From positions 15,713,441-15,777,440 of the forward strand of contig JABBOT010000007.1 of NCBI GenBank assembly GCA_016165875.1: DNA of 64,000 nucleotides. Reading direction: 5' to 3'. The stretch is from Acanthopleura granulata. Taxonomy: Eukaryota; Mollusca; Polyplacophora; Chitonida; Chitonidae. The stretch's first letter is position 1, and each line of letters starts with the position of its first letter. The translations under genes were made by a program, and so were the position numbers. Below are positions 1 to 11,682 of the stretch, in pieces. A model generated the notes under the pieces. That model did not search any database, had not been told where the DNA came from, and saw only the letters and a list, made by a program, of their open reading frames with translations.

Positions 1-1103
1 CAGATGCTAACTATCACACTTCGTCCGATGCTCATCGTGGTGAACATGCCTACAGCTAAGCGGATATCCGTCAGCAAACAATTATATATTCATGAATTCA
101 TATTTCATAAGCGTTACAAAATATCACCTGTCGATTTACAGCTATATTTTTACAAGGGCTAAGACTTGATACGAAGGAAGGCGTTATGTGTGGTTTTGCA
201 TGTTCTTAAATTTTATATTAGAATATAATGTACTTGAAAATTGGCTTATTAATGACAAATATAGTTGTAAAGCTGTCCGAAACGTCCTATTTATTTATTT
301 ATTTATTTAAGTATCTGATATAAGACATTGCTTCCTTTTTGGTCATATAAAATCTCCATAGAACGGATAAGGGTTACTGGCCAAATGTTAGCAGACTTCA
401 GAATTAACATCCTGGGATAAATATTTCAGCCTAGCGGGAGATATTTCCTCCGTGATTTCCTTATGCCGTGAGTCTGTGAGAGGTCGCCCTGAGCGTGCCT
501 AATTACCGATGCATGAGCAAATGTATGGATAATGCCGACGGACAAAAAAAAACCCTCCATGATTCTTCCAGGAACAGATCTGGTGCTCTCGCCTCAAATT
601 TATCGTCGACATGTTTCCATGTCCCATTTATCTCATTATTCATGAGATAAATTATTTAGTTCTGCATGCCTTCGCGGACATGCATCCAAAGGGTGTATGT
701 TATGCTTTTTTTTCTTTCTTTGGGAAAGTTTGCTGATTTAGATTTGAGAAATGCTTCTGTATGTATAAAAAAAACTTTGACGTAGGAAATGATAAATGCC
801 CCACTAACGTACGATCGCTTTTACTATGTAAACTATGAACGTAGTTTTATAGGAAATGGCGAATGTGGGTGCTCATGCATGAATTCAATTGCTTCATGTG
901 GTAAATCTATAGGCAATTACAAATTCCCAAGGCCAGAGACTTGCTAAGCATCGCTGTTTGAACTGCCCACAAGGATCATATATTGAAACGCTTCTTTGCG
1001 CCTGGAAGGATATTAAATGTCACCTCCAGGTATAAACACCATATTTGTTGACAGTGATGCATACAATACCCCAATCAGACTTAGCAAGACTTACGTGAAC
1101 TCT
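1..1103. other. Intergenic, no gene seen
   Basis: AT-rich sequence with short homopolymers and a small (TTTA)n tract near 292-308. I see no splice-bounded open frame and no repeat family shared with the rest of the window. Confidence 0.5.
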
Positions 1104-1115
1104 GGCTGGTTAAGA

Positions 1116-1372
1116 TTTATTTATTTATTTATTTGATTGGCGTTTTACGCCGTACTCAAGAATATTTCACTTATACGACGGCGGCCAGCATTAGAGTGGG
1201 AGGAAACCGGGCAGAGCCCAGAGGAAACCTACGACTATTCGCAGGTTGCTAGCAAACCTTCTCACACAAGGCCGAAGAGGAAGCCACCATGAGCTGGACT
1301 TGAACTCACAGCGACCGCATGTTGGGAGACTGCTGGTCATTGGGCTGCGATAGCGCCCTAACCGACTGAGCC
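1116..1372 (-). mobile_element. SINE family A copy, with target-site duplication
   Basis: The (TTTA)n tail is at the left and the tRNA-like head at the right, so the element points to the minus strand. The body contains the family's conserved tail block (TTTACGCCGTACTCAAGAAT) and the tRNA-like promoter block near 1350-1372. A perfect 12-bp direct repeat, GGCTGGTTAAGA, flanks it at 1104-1115 and 1373-1384, which is the mark of retrotransposition. The extreme head (the ACGGAGGCC part) is missing. Confidence 0.9.
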
Positions 1373-1502
1373 GGCTGGTTAAGAAGCTAACGCAGAGAAA
1401 ACGCCTAAGTAAACAAGAATACACCTGTATTTATTTAAGACCATATGGTAGGCTTCGTGTTAAATATGCATTGGGACACATGTGCATCTGTCAATTCAAT
1501 AG

Positions 1503-1877
1503 GTGAGTTTCGAGTTCGACCTCTTTTATTTCACTTATACGACGGCGGCCAAGAAACGTCTTACAGTACAATGTGACCTGTCGAAAATCTTAGGCAACTA
1601 TTTCTGATTACATTTACTACAACATGGTCGTCTAAGAAAAGTGTCAGAAAAAGTTATTTAGATTAGATGAACGAAGGAGAAAATTGAGGAGCTGTAAATT
1701 TTTGCACCTGAGAAGCTCCTGGATGAAGGGAAGGTCGTTTGTTCCTCCTTATCACACCGAGATAGCTGATCCGTAAGTTAAAATAAAAAAATTGGCTGAC
1801 ATTTCAGATAAGTCATATGATGCAGTCGGACACTTTTACCTTTTGCGATAAAAGATGTCGAACTCGAAACTCCCCTA
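1503..1877. mobile_element. Inverted-repeat DNA element (MITE-like), copy 1
   Basis: The left end reads GAGTTTCGAGTTCGAC and the right end carries its reverse complement, GTCGAACTCGAAACTC. The interior matches the element at 20204-20573 when that one is reverse-complemented, for example ATTGAGGAGCTG and AAGCTCCTGG in the same order. There is no coding capacity, so it would be a non-autonomous element. The target-site duplication is not resolved. A 22-bp piece identical to the SINE A tail interrupts it at about 1530-1551. Confidence 0.75.
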
Positions 1878-1980
1878 TTGTGGCAAAATAAAAGCAGTCT
1901 TGCACATTTCCAGTTACAAATTTTCTGACGACACCGAGGTCATTAACCGTTCTGTTAGGTGCTATTTTCTTGCTGGGTGA

Positions 1981-2409
1981 GTTGGTACGAGAGAAGGGTT
2001 TCTTTCAACATATTTTCGGCCATGTATCATCTTGGTCTACTTCCGAAATGTTTATAATGCTGCCTTAGAGGAATGCCGTGTGGAAAACTTCAGGCATATC
2101 CATGTACCGAGCACAAGTATACTGAAAGCCTATCTCCCGGGGGACACCTTGTGGTCATTAATATATAGAACGATTGTAAGGTCAACATCTAAAACAAGCA
2201 TGCACCGGGACATGAACGACCCATTCGAGGAAGGAGAAGTGCTGAACAATAGAGAACTCCAAGCGTTTGAAAAATATATATCCAATGTGCCTAGCAAATA
2301 TGATGGATTTCAAAACCGGTGGGAAAACTCTGACATTTTATTCTCAGAAATACTAGGCTATATGGGTGATGATTTGAAAGCTTCTGGGATTGCATGTGGA
2401 AGACAGTAA
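1981..2409 (+). pseudogene. Open frame of unknown origin; possible coding remnant or orphan exon
   Basis: The frame is open from just after a stop at 1978 to the stop at 2407-2409, about 142 codons. It has no ATG near its 5' end (the first in-frame ATG is about half way) and no convincing polypyrimidine tract plus AG just upstream. The amino-acid mix is protein-like (for example FRNVYNAALEECRVENFRHI near the start). There is a faint similarity to the C-terminal helices of indoleamine 2,3-dioxygenase-type proteins, too weak to assign. It could be a decayed gene, an exon with an unusual splice site, or chance. Confidence 0.3.
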
Positions 2410-3046
2410 ATATAAATATGTGCAATGAAAGGGAAGATAGAATCTGATTGGTCGGAAACAAAATAAATAAAAAAGAACACGCGTATGTAGAAAAGATTGA
2501 TTAACCTTTCCAAATCCACCAGTAATTATTTCTTGTTTTGCTTTTACCGCAATCCACATGTTTATTAGTAAGTAAACCAAATGAACCTCGTTGCAGACGT
2601 ATAGCTGATGGCCATCTCCCCCATAACCGAGCTTCACTAGTGGAAGATCGTGACATGGGCCGCTGTAGTATATAGCTTGGAAGTCTTCTATATTCATTAG
2701 AATGCAGTTCGCATAAAGTCAAGATATTTATCCCAAGATTATATCGCGGTATATATTTCTTACGGCGTAAGAGAATATTATAAAATGGGGCTAAACGTTC
2801 TTCTTGGCATACGCGGTTAATTAAAAGCTCTTTGTATTAATTAAAAACAAGTCATGGAAGTGTTTACTTTTCCGAAAAATGTTTTCAAAATCATAACGTG
2901 CTCCTCAGGCGCCACATTCAGTGTGGTTCCGTGCAGTCCTGAGATGGACGGACAAGCGCTTTGCAATTCTCTGAGTTCAGAGTTCCGTTCCACGAATCAA
3001 TCAGATATCTAGGTTTAGTTGGTTGTAAGTATACCACAGCAACATG

Positions 3047-3385
3047 CCTAGTCATGGCAGTTACAGTCATGACAGTCGTCCAGTTTTTGATCACTTCCCT
3101 CATGACGACCACGATTATGTCAGATACGATCACAGTAGTTACAATCATGGCAGATAATATCATGACAGTTAATGACGCGACAATTACAATCATTGCAATT
3201 TGAGATTATGCCATTTATGATCATGGTTGTTTCAATCATGTCAGATACTGTCGCGGCAGTTAAATCATTGAAGTCAAGACCATGACAGTTACGATCATGG
3301 CAATTATAACCATCGCAGTCATAATCATGGGAGTTACAGCCATGACCGTTATATACAGTCATGACAGTTATATTCAATCACTGGC
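3047..3385. repeat. Degenerate short-unit minisatellite
   Basis: Imperfect units of about 14-16 bp built on TCATGACAGTTAC / ATCATGGCAATTA are repeated many times, with drift. Open frames on both strands here (Met/Thr/Val-rich or Asn/Asp/Cys/His-rich) are by-products of the repeat. Confidence 0.75.
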
Positions 3386-3389
3386 ACTG

Positions 3390-5049
3390 CAAATTTGTCT
3401 CTATGTTACCAGCTGTCACAATTCCACGTGCCACCATTATCTCGTTAACAGTGCTTAACGACATAAGAAATGGTGTGTACATTCTAGTAGGCCTATAACA
3501 TGTAATTAGTTGTAAGTATACAATGATAATAAACCTATATATGGTAAGTTATACCTGCCAGGTCTCAGCCTACTTGGGGTCCGATACTGATGATGTGAGG
3601 TCAAAACCATCAAACCCCATTGGCAACAGATCAGCTGTGCACATACAATTTCGCTTAGTGTTAATGGTTAACTTCAAACTTGTCGTTAATGGTTTCATGG
3701 ACAAGGTTGCACTTTACTACATCCTTTCCTCAGGAATCAATATCACAATTTTTCGTGTACGTAGGTCTTCCGTCGTGAATTAAGGGCGTCGCCGCTCTAA
3801 ATGTGGGGAACATACTGTGTGCGTTTCACTTATATAGTACAGACGAACCGGAATGTGACAATTTATTTGTTGCAGCAACGTTTAATCAGATTATTGGTTT
3901 ATTTAAATCTACATTTTTCATTGGTATTTATCGCCGTATTAAATTAAGAATTTTCATTTATTCGTGGGGAACCACCGGTTAACGATGGAGAAAACCGGAA
4001 TACACTGATGAGTATAAATTCCGCTCTACACGTGCTACCTGACAAACCCTCTGACTTAATGCCGCAAGTGGATGATCTTTGGCTAGGAACCGACTGACTG
4101 CAGCATGACAGACGAGAAAAAGAATATTTCACTTATTTGACGTCGGTTTGCTGTACATGTTGCATGTTACAGCCCGGAGAAACAGCCGCACTTCACAATG
4201 TGTACTTGACAATTATCCTGATTTAAAGCCCCGAGAAGCTAGATTTGGACACGGGATCACCTTGTTGGTTAATGCCTACCCGTTTTCCAGTCCCAGCAAA
4301 CGAGACGGAAAGGCTATGGTTTTATTTTAAGTTGGATGCACTTTAGCAACTCGTTCGCAAAGTGGCCAATGATTTTGTACCGTCATTTTTTTCTGTCCCC
4401 ATCCAGGGAACCGTTAATGCGCAGAGATTTTTCAACAACGGAATTTTTAATTTCTAATTTCTAACACGATAGCTGTTTTACGGCGTGAGTCGCTAATACA
4501 ACAGTTCCTGTACAAATCCCAATGGAGATGATCCCAACTGAATATATGCATGGTTGTAAATCTGAACTGAAGTGTTCTGTTTTAGTATTACTGTCGTTAA
4601 TGATGTGTGACTATTACACCTACTGAGAGTAACACGTTAATTTATCGAAGAAAAGGGAAACACTTTGTATTAAGCGCTACACCTAAAACCCTGCATGCAG
4701 CAAATAGAATAGTTCAAATGATTCCCAGAGCATCGATGTCAATGTTTTGCAAGTATGCAAACTACTGCTGGATTTTTAACGATTTTTCAACAGACCCCCC
4801 ATTTACAATAGCATTAGTCCGTGTCTATATTGCCTGCCTGTCTGAATGAGGTAAACACTAATTCTGTATCAATATTGACACTGTCGTGGAAGAGTTTCAG
4901 TGAATCACGTTTGTCAGATCAATGCTACAGACAATTTGCGAGAATCAACCTTTTGGCAGCCACGCTCTACCAGCGATTAAAAAAGACTTGGTAATAAAGG
5001 ATTAATGCATTCTCTTTGCTTATTTTTTTCTCTTTTCCTCTTTCATTGC
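3390..5049. other. Intergenic, probably including the 5' region of the KCNE-like gene
   Basis: No coding exon is supported. A small relic of the SINE A tail (AGAATATTTCACTTATTTGACG) is visible at about 4122-4146. Just before 5051 lies a strong pyrimidine tract (TTTTTTTCTCTTTTCC) ending in CATTGCAG, a good splice acceptor, so an upstream non-coding exon of the next gene should lie in or before this stretch. I could not locate it. Confidence 0.45.
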
Positions 5050-5054
5050 AGATT

Positions 5055-5084
5055 ATGGATGAGAACAAGACGATTGTGTCATGA
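5055..5084 (+). promoter_or_regulatory. Upstream ORF overlapping the main start by ATGA
   Basis: Immediately after the predicted acceptor (AG at 5050-5051) a short frame encodes MDENKTIVS and stops at TGA 5082-5084. The stop shares bases with the start codon of the following gene (ATGA, 5081-5084). This arrangement is suited to termination-reinitiation or to repression of the main frame. It is only relevant if the transcript is spliced or initiated upstream of 5055. Confidence 0.5.
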
Positions 5085-5578
5085 TCATCGATACAAACGA
5101 CACAAACACGGCAGATCTTTATTATGATGCGGACGATCACGTCGTTCTGGGAATTACAGAAGGTTCGCGGATCAATACAACGGGCAATCTGGGAACTGCT
5201 TTAGGTGTGACGTCATCCACCCTACCAGTCAACAAGCACGACTCGCACGAATTCGACGCTTTCCTCTACATCATTATTGTGCTCTCCTTTTACGCTATAA
5301 GCATGGTGTTGCTGATGATAAAATACATCAGACGTGAGGAAGAGGAACTTTCATTGGATTATTACTACGAAGAATTTGTGAAACGTGAAAAGTTCCAAAA
5401 TTATCGTCTTCGAAATCTGGAGGCATTGGAAAGAACTCGTCGTTTTATTGCGCAAAAAGGTCATTTAGTAGGTGATTTGGTTTCCACGGCGACAGCCAAT
5501 CAAGAATCTCCTGGCACAAGCAGTTCGGAAACAACGTTCTGTTTGACATCGTGGAAATGTCGAGAGACAGCGGTGTAG
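5081..5578 (+). CDS. KCNE-like single-pass membrane protein (putative K+ channel beta subunit)
   Basis: The 165-residue frame lies in one exon. Residues 1-58 form a Thr/Asn/Asp-rich outer segment with N-X-T sequons at N6 and N32. Residues about 60-81 are one hydrophobic helix (FLYIIIVLSFYAISMVLLMI). Then come KYIRREEEE and a Tyr/Glu-rich juxtamembrane stretch, and a basic, helical tail. KCNE proteins share this layout: glycosylated short N-terminus outside, a YIxxVxSFYxI-type helix, a charged YxR/K stretch just inside, and similar length. They modulate voltage-gated K+ channels at the plasma membrane. The C-terminus ETAV fits a class I PDZ ligand. An in-frame stop at 5060-5062 makes the ATG at 5081 the first possible start in this exon, with G at -3. 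AATAAA signals follow at 5896 and 6032. The family assignment rests on pattern similarity only; an unrelated type I single-pass protein is the alternative. Confidence 0.62.
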   Translation: MIIDTNDTNTADLYYDADDHVVLGITEGSRINTTGNLGTALGVTSSTLPVNKHDSHEFDAFLYIIIVLSFYAISMVLLMIKYIRREEEELSLDYYYEEFVKREKFQNYRLRNLEALERTRRFIAQKGHLVGDLVSTATANQESPGTSSSETTFCLTSWKCRETAV

Positions 5579-5895
5579 CTGGCGATAACGAATCAGTCAA
5601 CAAGCATCGCTGTGATGCGGTCTAGGGGTAGGCCTATCCATATTTACAATGAAAAGAAGAGGAACAAAGACTGTCAAAAGTATTACTTTTTTGTATGCAT
5701 CTTAAACACACATGCACACCAATTTTTATTCACGATAATTATATCGCTATTTTCACTTTACACCATTTATTCTGACGTAATTCACATGGAATTTCACGTA
5801 TATCCTTTTCCCATCACATGTTTGTTACAATTAAGGGTTTAAATTGTTACGGATATAGAATTTTATGACATACACGTGTGAGAATTTAAATTCCA

Positions 5896-5901
5896 AATAA
5901 A
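5896..5901 (+). terminator. Candidate polyadenylation signal of the KCNE-like gene
   Basis: This AATAAA is about 320 bp after the stop codon; others are at 6032-6037 and 6419-6424. Which one is used cannot be told from sequence alone. Confidence 0.35.
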
Positions 5902-6424
5902 TCATGTGCCAATTTGCCTTGCATACTGATATCTCAGTGTTGTGTAAAACGATACTTATCGTATCAAGCCCCTTAACACTTGTATAAAGATAATTACAAA
6001 TTTTTTCACTGCAAATGTATTCCAGTATGTAAATAAACCTGTTGTTGTCAAAATGCGTACCAGACTGTTGCAAAGTTGTGTCAAAGTCTTGCGATTACTA
6101 ATCCGGAACGCCCATCTTGCATGAATGTTCGCTGGTATACGAACGTCTGCTTGGAACCCAAGTGTTATAGTGACAGCTGGGAATAAGATGCGGAATACCC
6201 ATGCAATATATAGCAGTCACATATACAATGCAGATCTACTCCATTTGTATTTGTATTTGTATTTTGTACGATGTTTACAGTATTTTTACCCTGTCCTAAA
6301 ATACAGCCAGTACATGTAAGCAGAAATGTTAATAGTCTACACAGGGTACACATTCCCAACTGTAGCACTAAATCGGGTAAACTCGAAAACCTAATATCAC
6401 GCACGTTTTGGAACAAACAATAAA

Positions 6425-9072
6425 GAAAATGTTATCTCTGGATATCACATTTAGGGCAGTTGAAATTCGAAAGTTGCATTTTCCTTTAAACGGGAATAAA
6501 CACTGTTGCACAGCCAATAAGCGCCTCGGTCAAACTCGTCATGGTGTTTCGAGAGTTTCTGGGATGGAGTTATTTGCTTAAACTTGAAGACAGATTTGCA
6601 GCATAAAGTATTACACATTGCAGTAAAAAGATTTTTGCCGAACATAACAAAACGTCTTTAAAAACTATAACTTAGTCAAACACACTATGGTCGGTGAATG
6701 TTGTGTAACCGTTAAAATTGCAACAGTTTTTGAAACCTCTCCGAGGTTATCTGCCTTGAATAAAGAATCTGATTACACCGACACGTGAACACCGACTATC
6801 ATGTAACGGCTTCCATGAAGCCATGTCTGCTATGTAAATCCTCATAAAAGCATTTTCGCGCCTTTGACTGGAATTTTCCAAACCACATCCACTTATTTCA
6901 CGGTAAAAAGATAAGAAATTCGTTTGCTAGCGGAGAACCATTCGTGCCAAAAGTAATTCTTTGAAAAGGCTTTAATTGTAGTCAACCATTCCTTCGATGC
7001 CTCTTTTTCAGTGAGAATTTTCATGGCATACTACTAACGCAGTAACGATGGCAGTCAGGCTGAAACGTCGAAGAAACCGAGATGCCCATACAGTCGGGAT
7101 TTATCAACCGGTTTCTCCGGGATCCCGCTAATTAAACTTTTGACTCGGAGTCGATCCGGTGACATGTGCTTTCCAACTTGTGACATCGCTGATGAGATAG
7201 ATATTGGCCTAACGATCGGTCCGTTGTTTTCATTCTGTCTCTTCAGTCGCCACTGCCTGACAGAAACACACCACGTGTAAGAGTCAAAGACAATGGAAAT
7301 GAAAATCGCGCGAGAAAGATGGCGTGTACGTACTTTTAGCTGAATGACACTAGATTCTATGAAGACACCTTAAAGTTGTCCGCGAGTTAAATTTTCGATA
7401 GTGACAATTTGAACTGACAACAAAACAAGGTGGAATTGGTAGATATCAGTTACAAAGTGAATTTAAGTAACAGTATCATCGTTATTTGAGATTACACTTC
7501 CTAGATATAGCACAGGTTCTAGTGCTGAAAATTGGCTGAGACTTATCCGGGTTTCGAACCAACGACCTCAGAGTCAGGCACCAAATCGCCAGCAATACAT
7601 GCCAATCATCTAGACCACTCGACCAAGGTGGGATTGAGCCATATAAATTTACTACCCAGGAAATATTTGCAGGCATTTGCATACGATCCTTCCCTTGCTT
7701 CCGGAAATCCCACGCGTGCCCTGCGGAGCTTGTCTCCGTAGACCTACTGTGTTAAAATCTTATCAGCCGTAATACCACATTAATTTGTTAACAGTGACCC
7801 TAAAAGACGGGCTGATACTCAGGCTAGGGACCGCTCGACTGTTCGTCCTTTTAGTAAAAACGATGCCAAAATACAGCATGAAGATCATTGATCACATTAA
7901 GGAGGAGGAATTCTACCGCCATTTTTGCACTTACCTACATCTATATGGAAGACACCTGTATGAGAGTGGGATACATAAGGTCCTCGTGAATTCCATCCTT
8001 CTATCGTGGTATCTCCCGATGACACGATGGCACTAAGAAAATACACGATGTCAGGAACCGATGGTGCGAAGCGATGGACATCGTGCCATGGCTTCAAGGA
8101 ATCGTGTCAACGTGCCATGCATTGCTTCTTTCGATCGTTGGGCAATGTATCGATGATGCATGTGGTGATGTTTTCCATTTAGACGCCAGATTACACCCAA
8201 TCCGATCAAAGTATTCGGACGTCAAAATCGAGCGTAAATTAGTAACCCATGGGGATTGCTTTTGAAAAGATATCTTAAAGACTACAAGCACACAATATAC
8301 CATTCGTGTAGCAGTCTTGATATATAGCTCTACCCTTATATTGTTACATTGTTGATGATATATTTCAATTTCTGATAATAATATCCACTCACTTTAGTAA
8401 TGACCATTGTCTGACAGTTGGTTTGCATTTACTAATGTGCCCTTAAGGTTAAACGTTTATATGTGCGCGTTATATAACTACCAAACTCTGTTAAAGGTGA
8501 AACTAACATAAAGGCTACGCCTCTTCCTTGTCAAGAGTGCCGTCTGGCTCCCAGACAGGTGAAATTGACGACGGCCAGCTGTGACATCGGTGACATTTAG
8601 AACAAAGGAAATCAATCACCAGTCAGGTGTGTAGTAGAGCATACTCCAATCAGACGGTGATGTCGGGCCAGGAGCAGATACTTGTCACTGACAGGCCATT
8701 GGGCACTCCCCTTTTTGTGTCTGCTCCTCACGGAGACAAACTTCAGTCTCTCAATTAAATACTAACACAATGTATTATGCTTAATGTGTAATATGACAGC
8801 CAATATATATTCATTACATGTCTTATGGTATGCCATCAGGCAAGCAACGAAATGGTATTCGGGTGGTTAAAGGAATTTCAAAGAAATGCGAGAATGTACC
8901 TTATCATGTAAGGAAAATTTACTGTGACACAGACCTAGTTCGCATTTTAATTTGTGTGCTTTCGAAAAGTTGCCCGTATTCAGAATGTCTGTTCCACACA
9001 TAAATACATCAAACCCGTACCTGAGGGTTTTAGAATGATCCCACAAGAAAAGTGAATGTTATTTATTTGACT
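6425..9072. other. Intergenic, no gene supported
   Basis: Several open frames of 60-85 codons occur, but none is bounded by convincing splice sites or carries a recognisable domain. A tRNA-like SINE head is annotated separately at 7535-7642. Confidence 0.45.
7535..7642 (-). mobile_element. tRNA-like SINE head or tRNA pseudogene
   Basis: Read on the minus strand it has an A-box-like TGGTCGAGTGGT and, after a long variable-arm-like stretch, a B-box-like GGTTCGAAACC. The spacing recalls class II tRNAs (Leu/Ser), but a clean cloverleaf is not evident. It is most likely a SINE head or decayed tRNA copy rather than a working tRNA. Confidence 0.5.
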
Positions 9073-9167
9073 GGGTCCGGTTGTTCAAAAGGGTGTTAGC
9101 CATTAACCATGGTTTACCACTTTCCCTAGCTGGCTTAAAGTTAAACCGTCGTCGAACAACCGGGCCC
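9073..9167. mobile_element. Short palindromic MITE-like element
   Basis: The left end GGGTCCGGTTGTTC is matched in inverted orientation by GAACAACCGGGCCC at the right end, with about 65 bp between. The size and terminal inverted repeats fit a MITE. I do not see a clear target-site duplication. Confidence 0.6.
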
Positions 9168-11672
9168 TGGTATTTACTCAGTAACTTGCCACTTTTTTGT
9201 ACGATGGCGGTCACATTTGTGGGTGGAATATTAGGTTGCCGTGATAAATCATTTACCTTTGGCGATTTAATGACAAACTTTTCCACATATGTGTCTGTAT
9301 GCTTACGGTAGCTCATAACATTGTAGATCGTCCTTTATAAAGACGCATCTTTCAGAATTCAAACTGAACCGTATATAGGAATGCACATTTACTAGTAATA
9401 GTTGTATAAAGACATCTGTAATAAAATTGAAGCTTTCACATTTGAAATCTGCTATATCTATTGGTCATATTGGTTGTTTACAGCACAACTGTCACTATCA
9501 ACAGTGATATTTCCCAGTTACAGGCGACTAGATGCACATTTATAAGACAGCATTGTTTTAAGTTTATTTATTTATTTGTTGTTTATTGTCATACGCAAGA
9601 ATTTGCCCTCGTTTTAAAGCGCAACTCTGAGCATTCCTGCATCGTTGAATATATTTATTCATTTATTACTTTTGTTTGTTTCGTATTTAACGTGGTACAC
9701 AAGAATATCGCTGAAAATAAAACAAAGTCTTTATTAGTTATTTGTATAAGAAATAACCAAAATAGTACAAGCTGCTAGTCGCCAACCGAATTCCAACGTA
9801 ACGCAGCCGTGAAAACTGATGATATGATATTCGATAATGATATTCGTCCAATATAATTATCTGTAATCTATTATAACAAGAAAATCGGCCATCGTGGATA
9901 TCATTTACAATGACAATAGTCTAACAGGTCTGTTCTTTGCTTAATATCTGTATGGAACGCAATCAGGATAAAATCTGTCTGGCATTACGCATGTCCACGT
10001 TAACACCTAACCAATAATACCAACTCTTATCCAAGGCGGCCGGCTGACACAGGTGTATAGCAATATAGGAGTGAAATGACATCACCACGGGGGCACCCCA
10101 TGTTGGGGAATCCCCGGGGTGTTTACAAAAGCTGAAGGCTTTATAATGGAAACACACGCTGGTCAAGGTCACTTTTTGTAATCCCAGTAACAGGTTGAAA
10201 TAGCCGGTCCACTCAATGACTAACCATTATAAAAGCAGAGGCTTAGCAGACCGTGGAACACATGCCATTGTTCAGCGAAACGACCAGTCTGCTCAAACGG
10301 TGTCTGGGAACTTAGTTCTGGTGGATTTGGCTAGCTTAAGTAGCTCATACCCCGTACACTTTACTCAGAGTGGAGTTTTATCAACACGAGCAGATCACAG
10401 AGAAAGAAATTTTACGATCAGTGATAAGGTCCGGCTATACACAGAAGCAATCAACCCAAGCTTTTCGTTGTAACGGTTAAGTTTTATACATGCTACCATA
10501 GAGTGACTGACCATTTGTTAAGTACCAGACATGGGGTCATCACCAGACTTACACAACTTGGAGAGAGATTTCCACAATCGGTTATCATTACAGTCTTCGA
10601 GGACATCAACAACATACAGGTAAATACTATTCTTAATTATCTTGAATTGTCAATACATACCAAAACCTTTGTAATTGTCTAGATTCAGTCAGGCCGACAC
10701 ATTTTACAGGTACATAGGGGCCTATGGATTACTGGCTCTAGTTCGAAAAATACCTTTACTGTGCTACCTGACCATCCTTCACTTTGTTTCCGGCTATTCC
10801 GAGCGTCCACCATTCACAGCATGTAGAGGTTGGCAGATGGTCAAACTTTACACTTTTGTCCACCTGTTTCTGATAAGTGCAAAAGAAACGTAGGCGACAA
10901 AAGGCACAAACTGTTTGAGTGAGGCTGTTTCAGTGAGAATAGGAACGAAAAAATCTCGCAATATTTTACCGCAACAAACGGTTATATAGGTTCAATAAAT
11001 TGTTGTTTTTTTTTGTTTTGTTTTTTTTACCAAAGCCTTGGGATTGTGAAAAGGCTAATAAAATGTACTAATCAAATCTTTTCTGGTTTGAAAGACTAGT
11101 TATCTGGTCATTTTAAACTGTATTTCGGGCCCTGATAAGAACATGATAGAGAAGAAAAAAAAAAAAAAAAACAAAAAAAAAAACAAAAAGAAGCTTCTAC
11201 AACGCCGTGTCAAACTTGGGCCACTGATTGTTTTGGACTGACCATTAATTTTTGATGTATATATTGTAGGGAATGGAACAATGTCATTTTAGGATCTAAA
11301 TGCAGCGGTACATCTTTTGATGGCACTCACATTTTTAAGCCACTGGAGTCAATTGGTCCATGGTTTACTTCAAACATTTAGAAAGTATTTATGGAGTTGA
11401 TTCCCACAAAATAATTTTGACAGAATTACCCATGACACTGAGCGATTAATACTCTTACGCTATGAAAGGTTTTAGCCTTCACGCTTAATACTGTTTGGCA
11501 GTGAACCACTGTGTGTGGCGAGTTTATACATACAAGTTTACATATCAGCGTATAATCTAAAATGTTTTGGCAGCTCACGTAAAGGCCTAGACTCTTGTGC
11601 CAGTCTATAATGCGGGTCAATGTTAGCCAGCTTACCTCTCAGTTATACAATTAACCAACCATCCACTTCTAT
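9168..11672. other. Intergenic, no gene supported
   Basis: Contains a short relic of a SINE tail near 9557-9610 (a TTTATTTATT tract followed by ATACGCAAGAATTT) and a poly-A rich stretch near 11155-11190. No exon could be supported. Confidence 0.45.
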
Positions 11673-11682
11673 ACATGTTGTA

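Noticed and set aside
7535..7642. Functional tRNA gene
   Set aside because: A- and B-box-like sequences are present, but acceptor and anticodon stems do not pair convincingly; a SINE head or relic is more likely.
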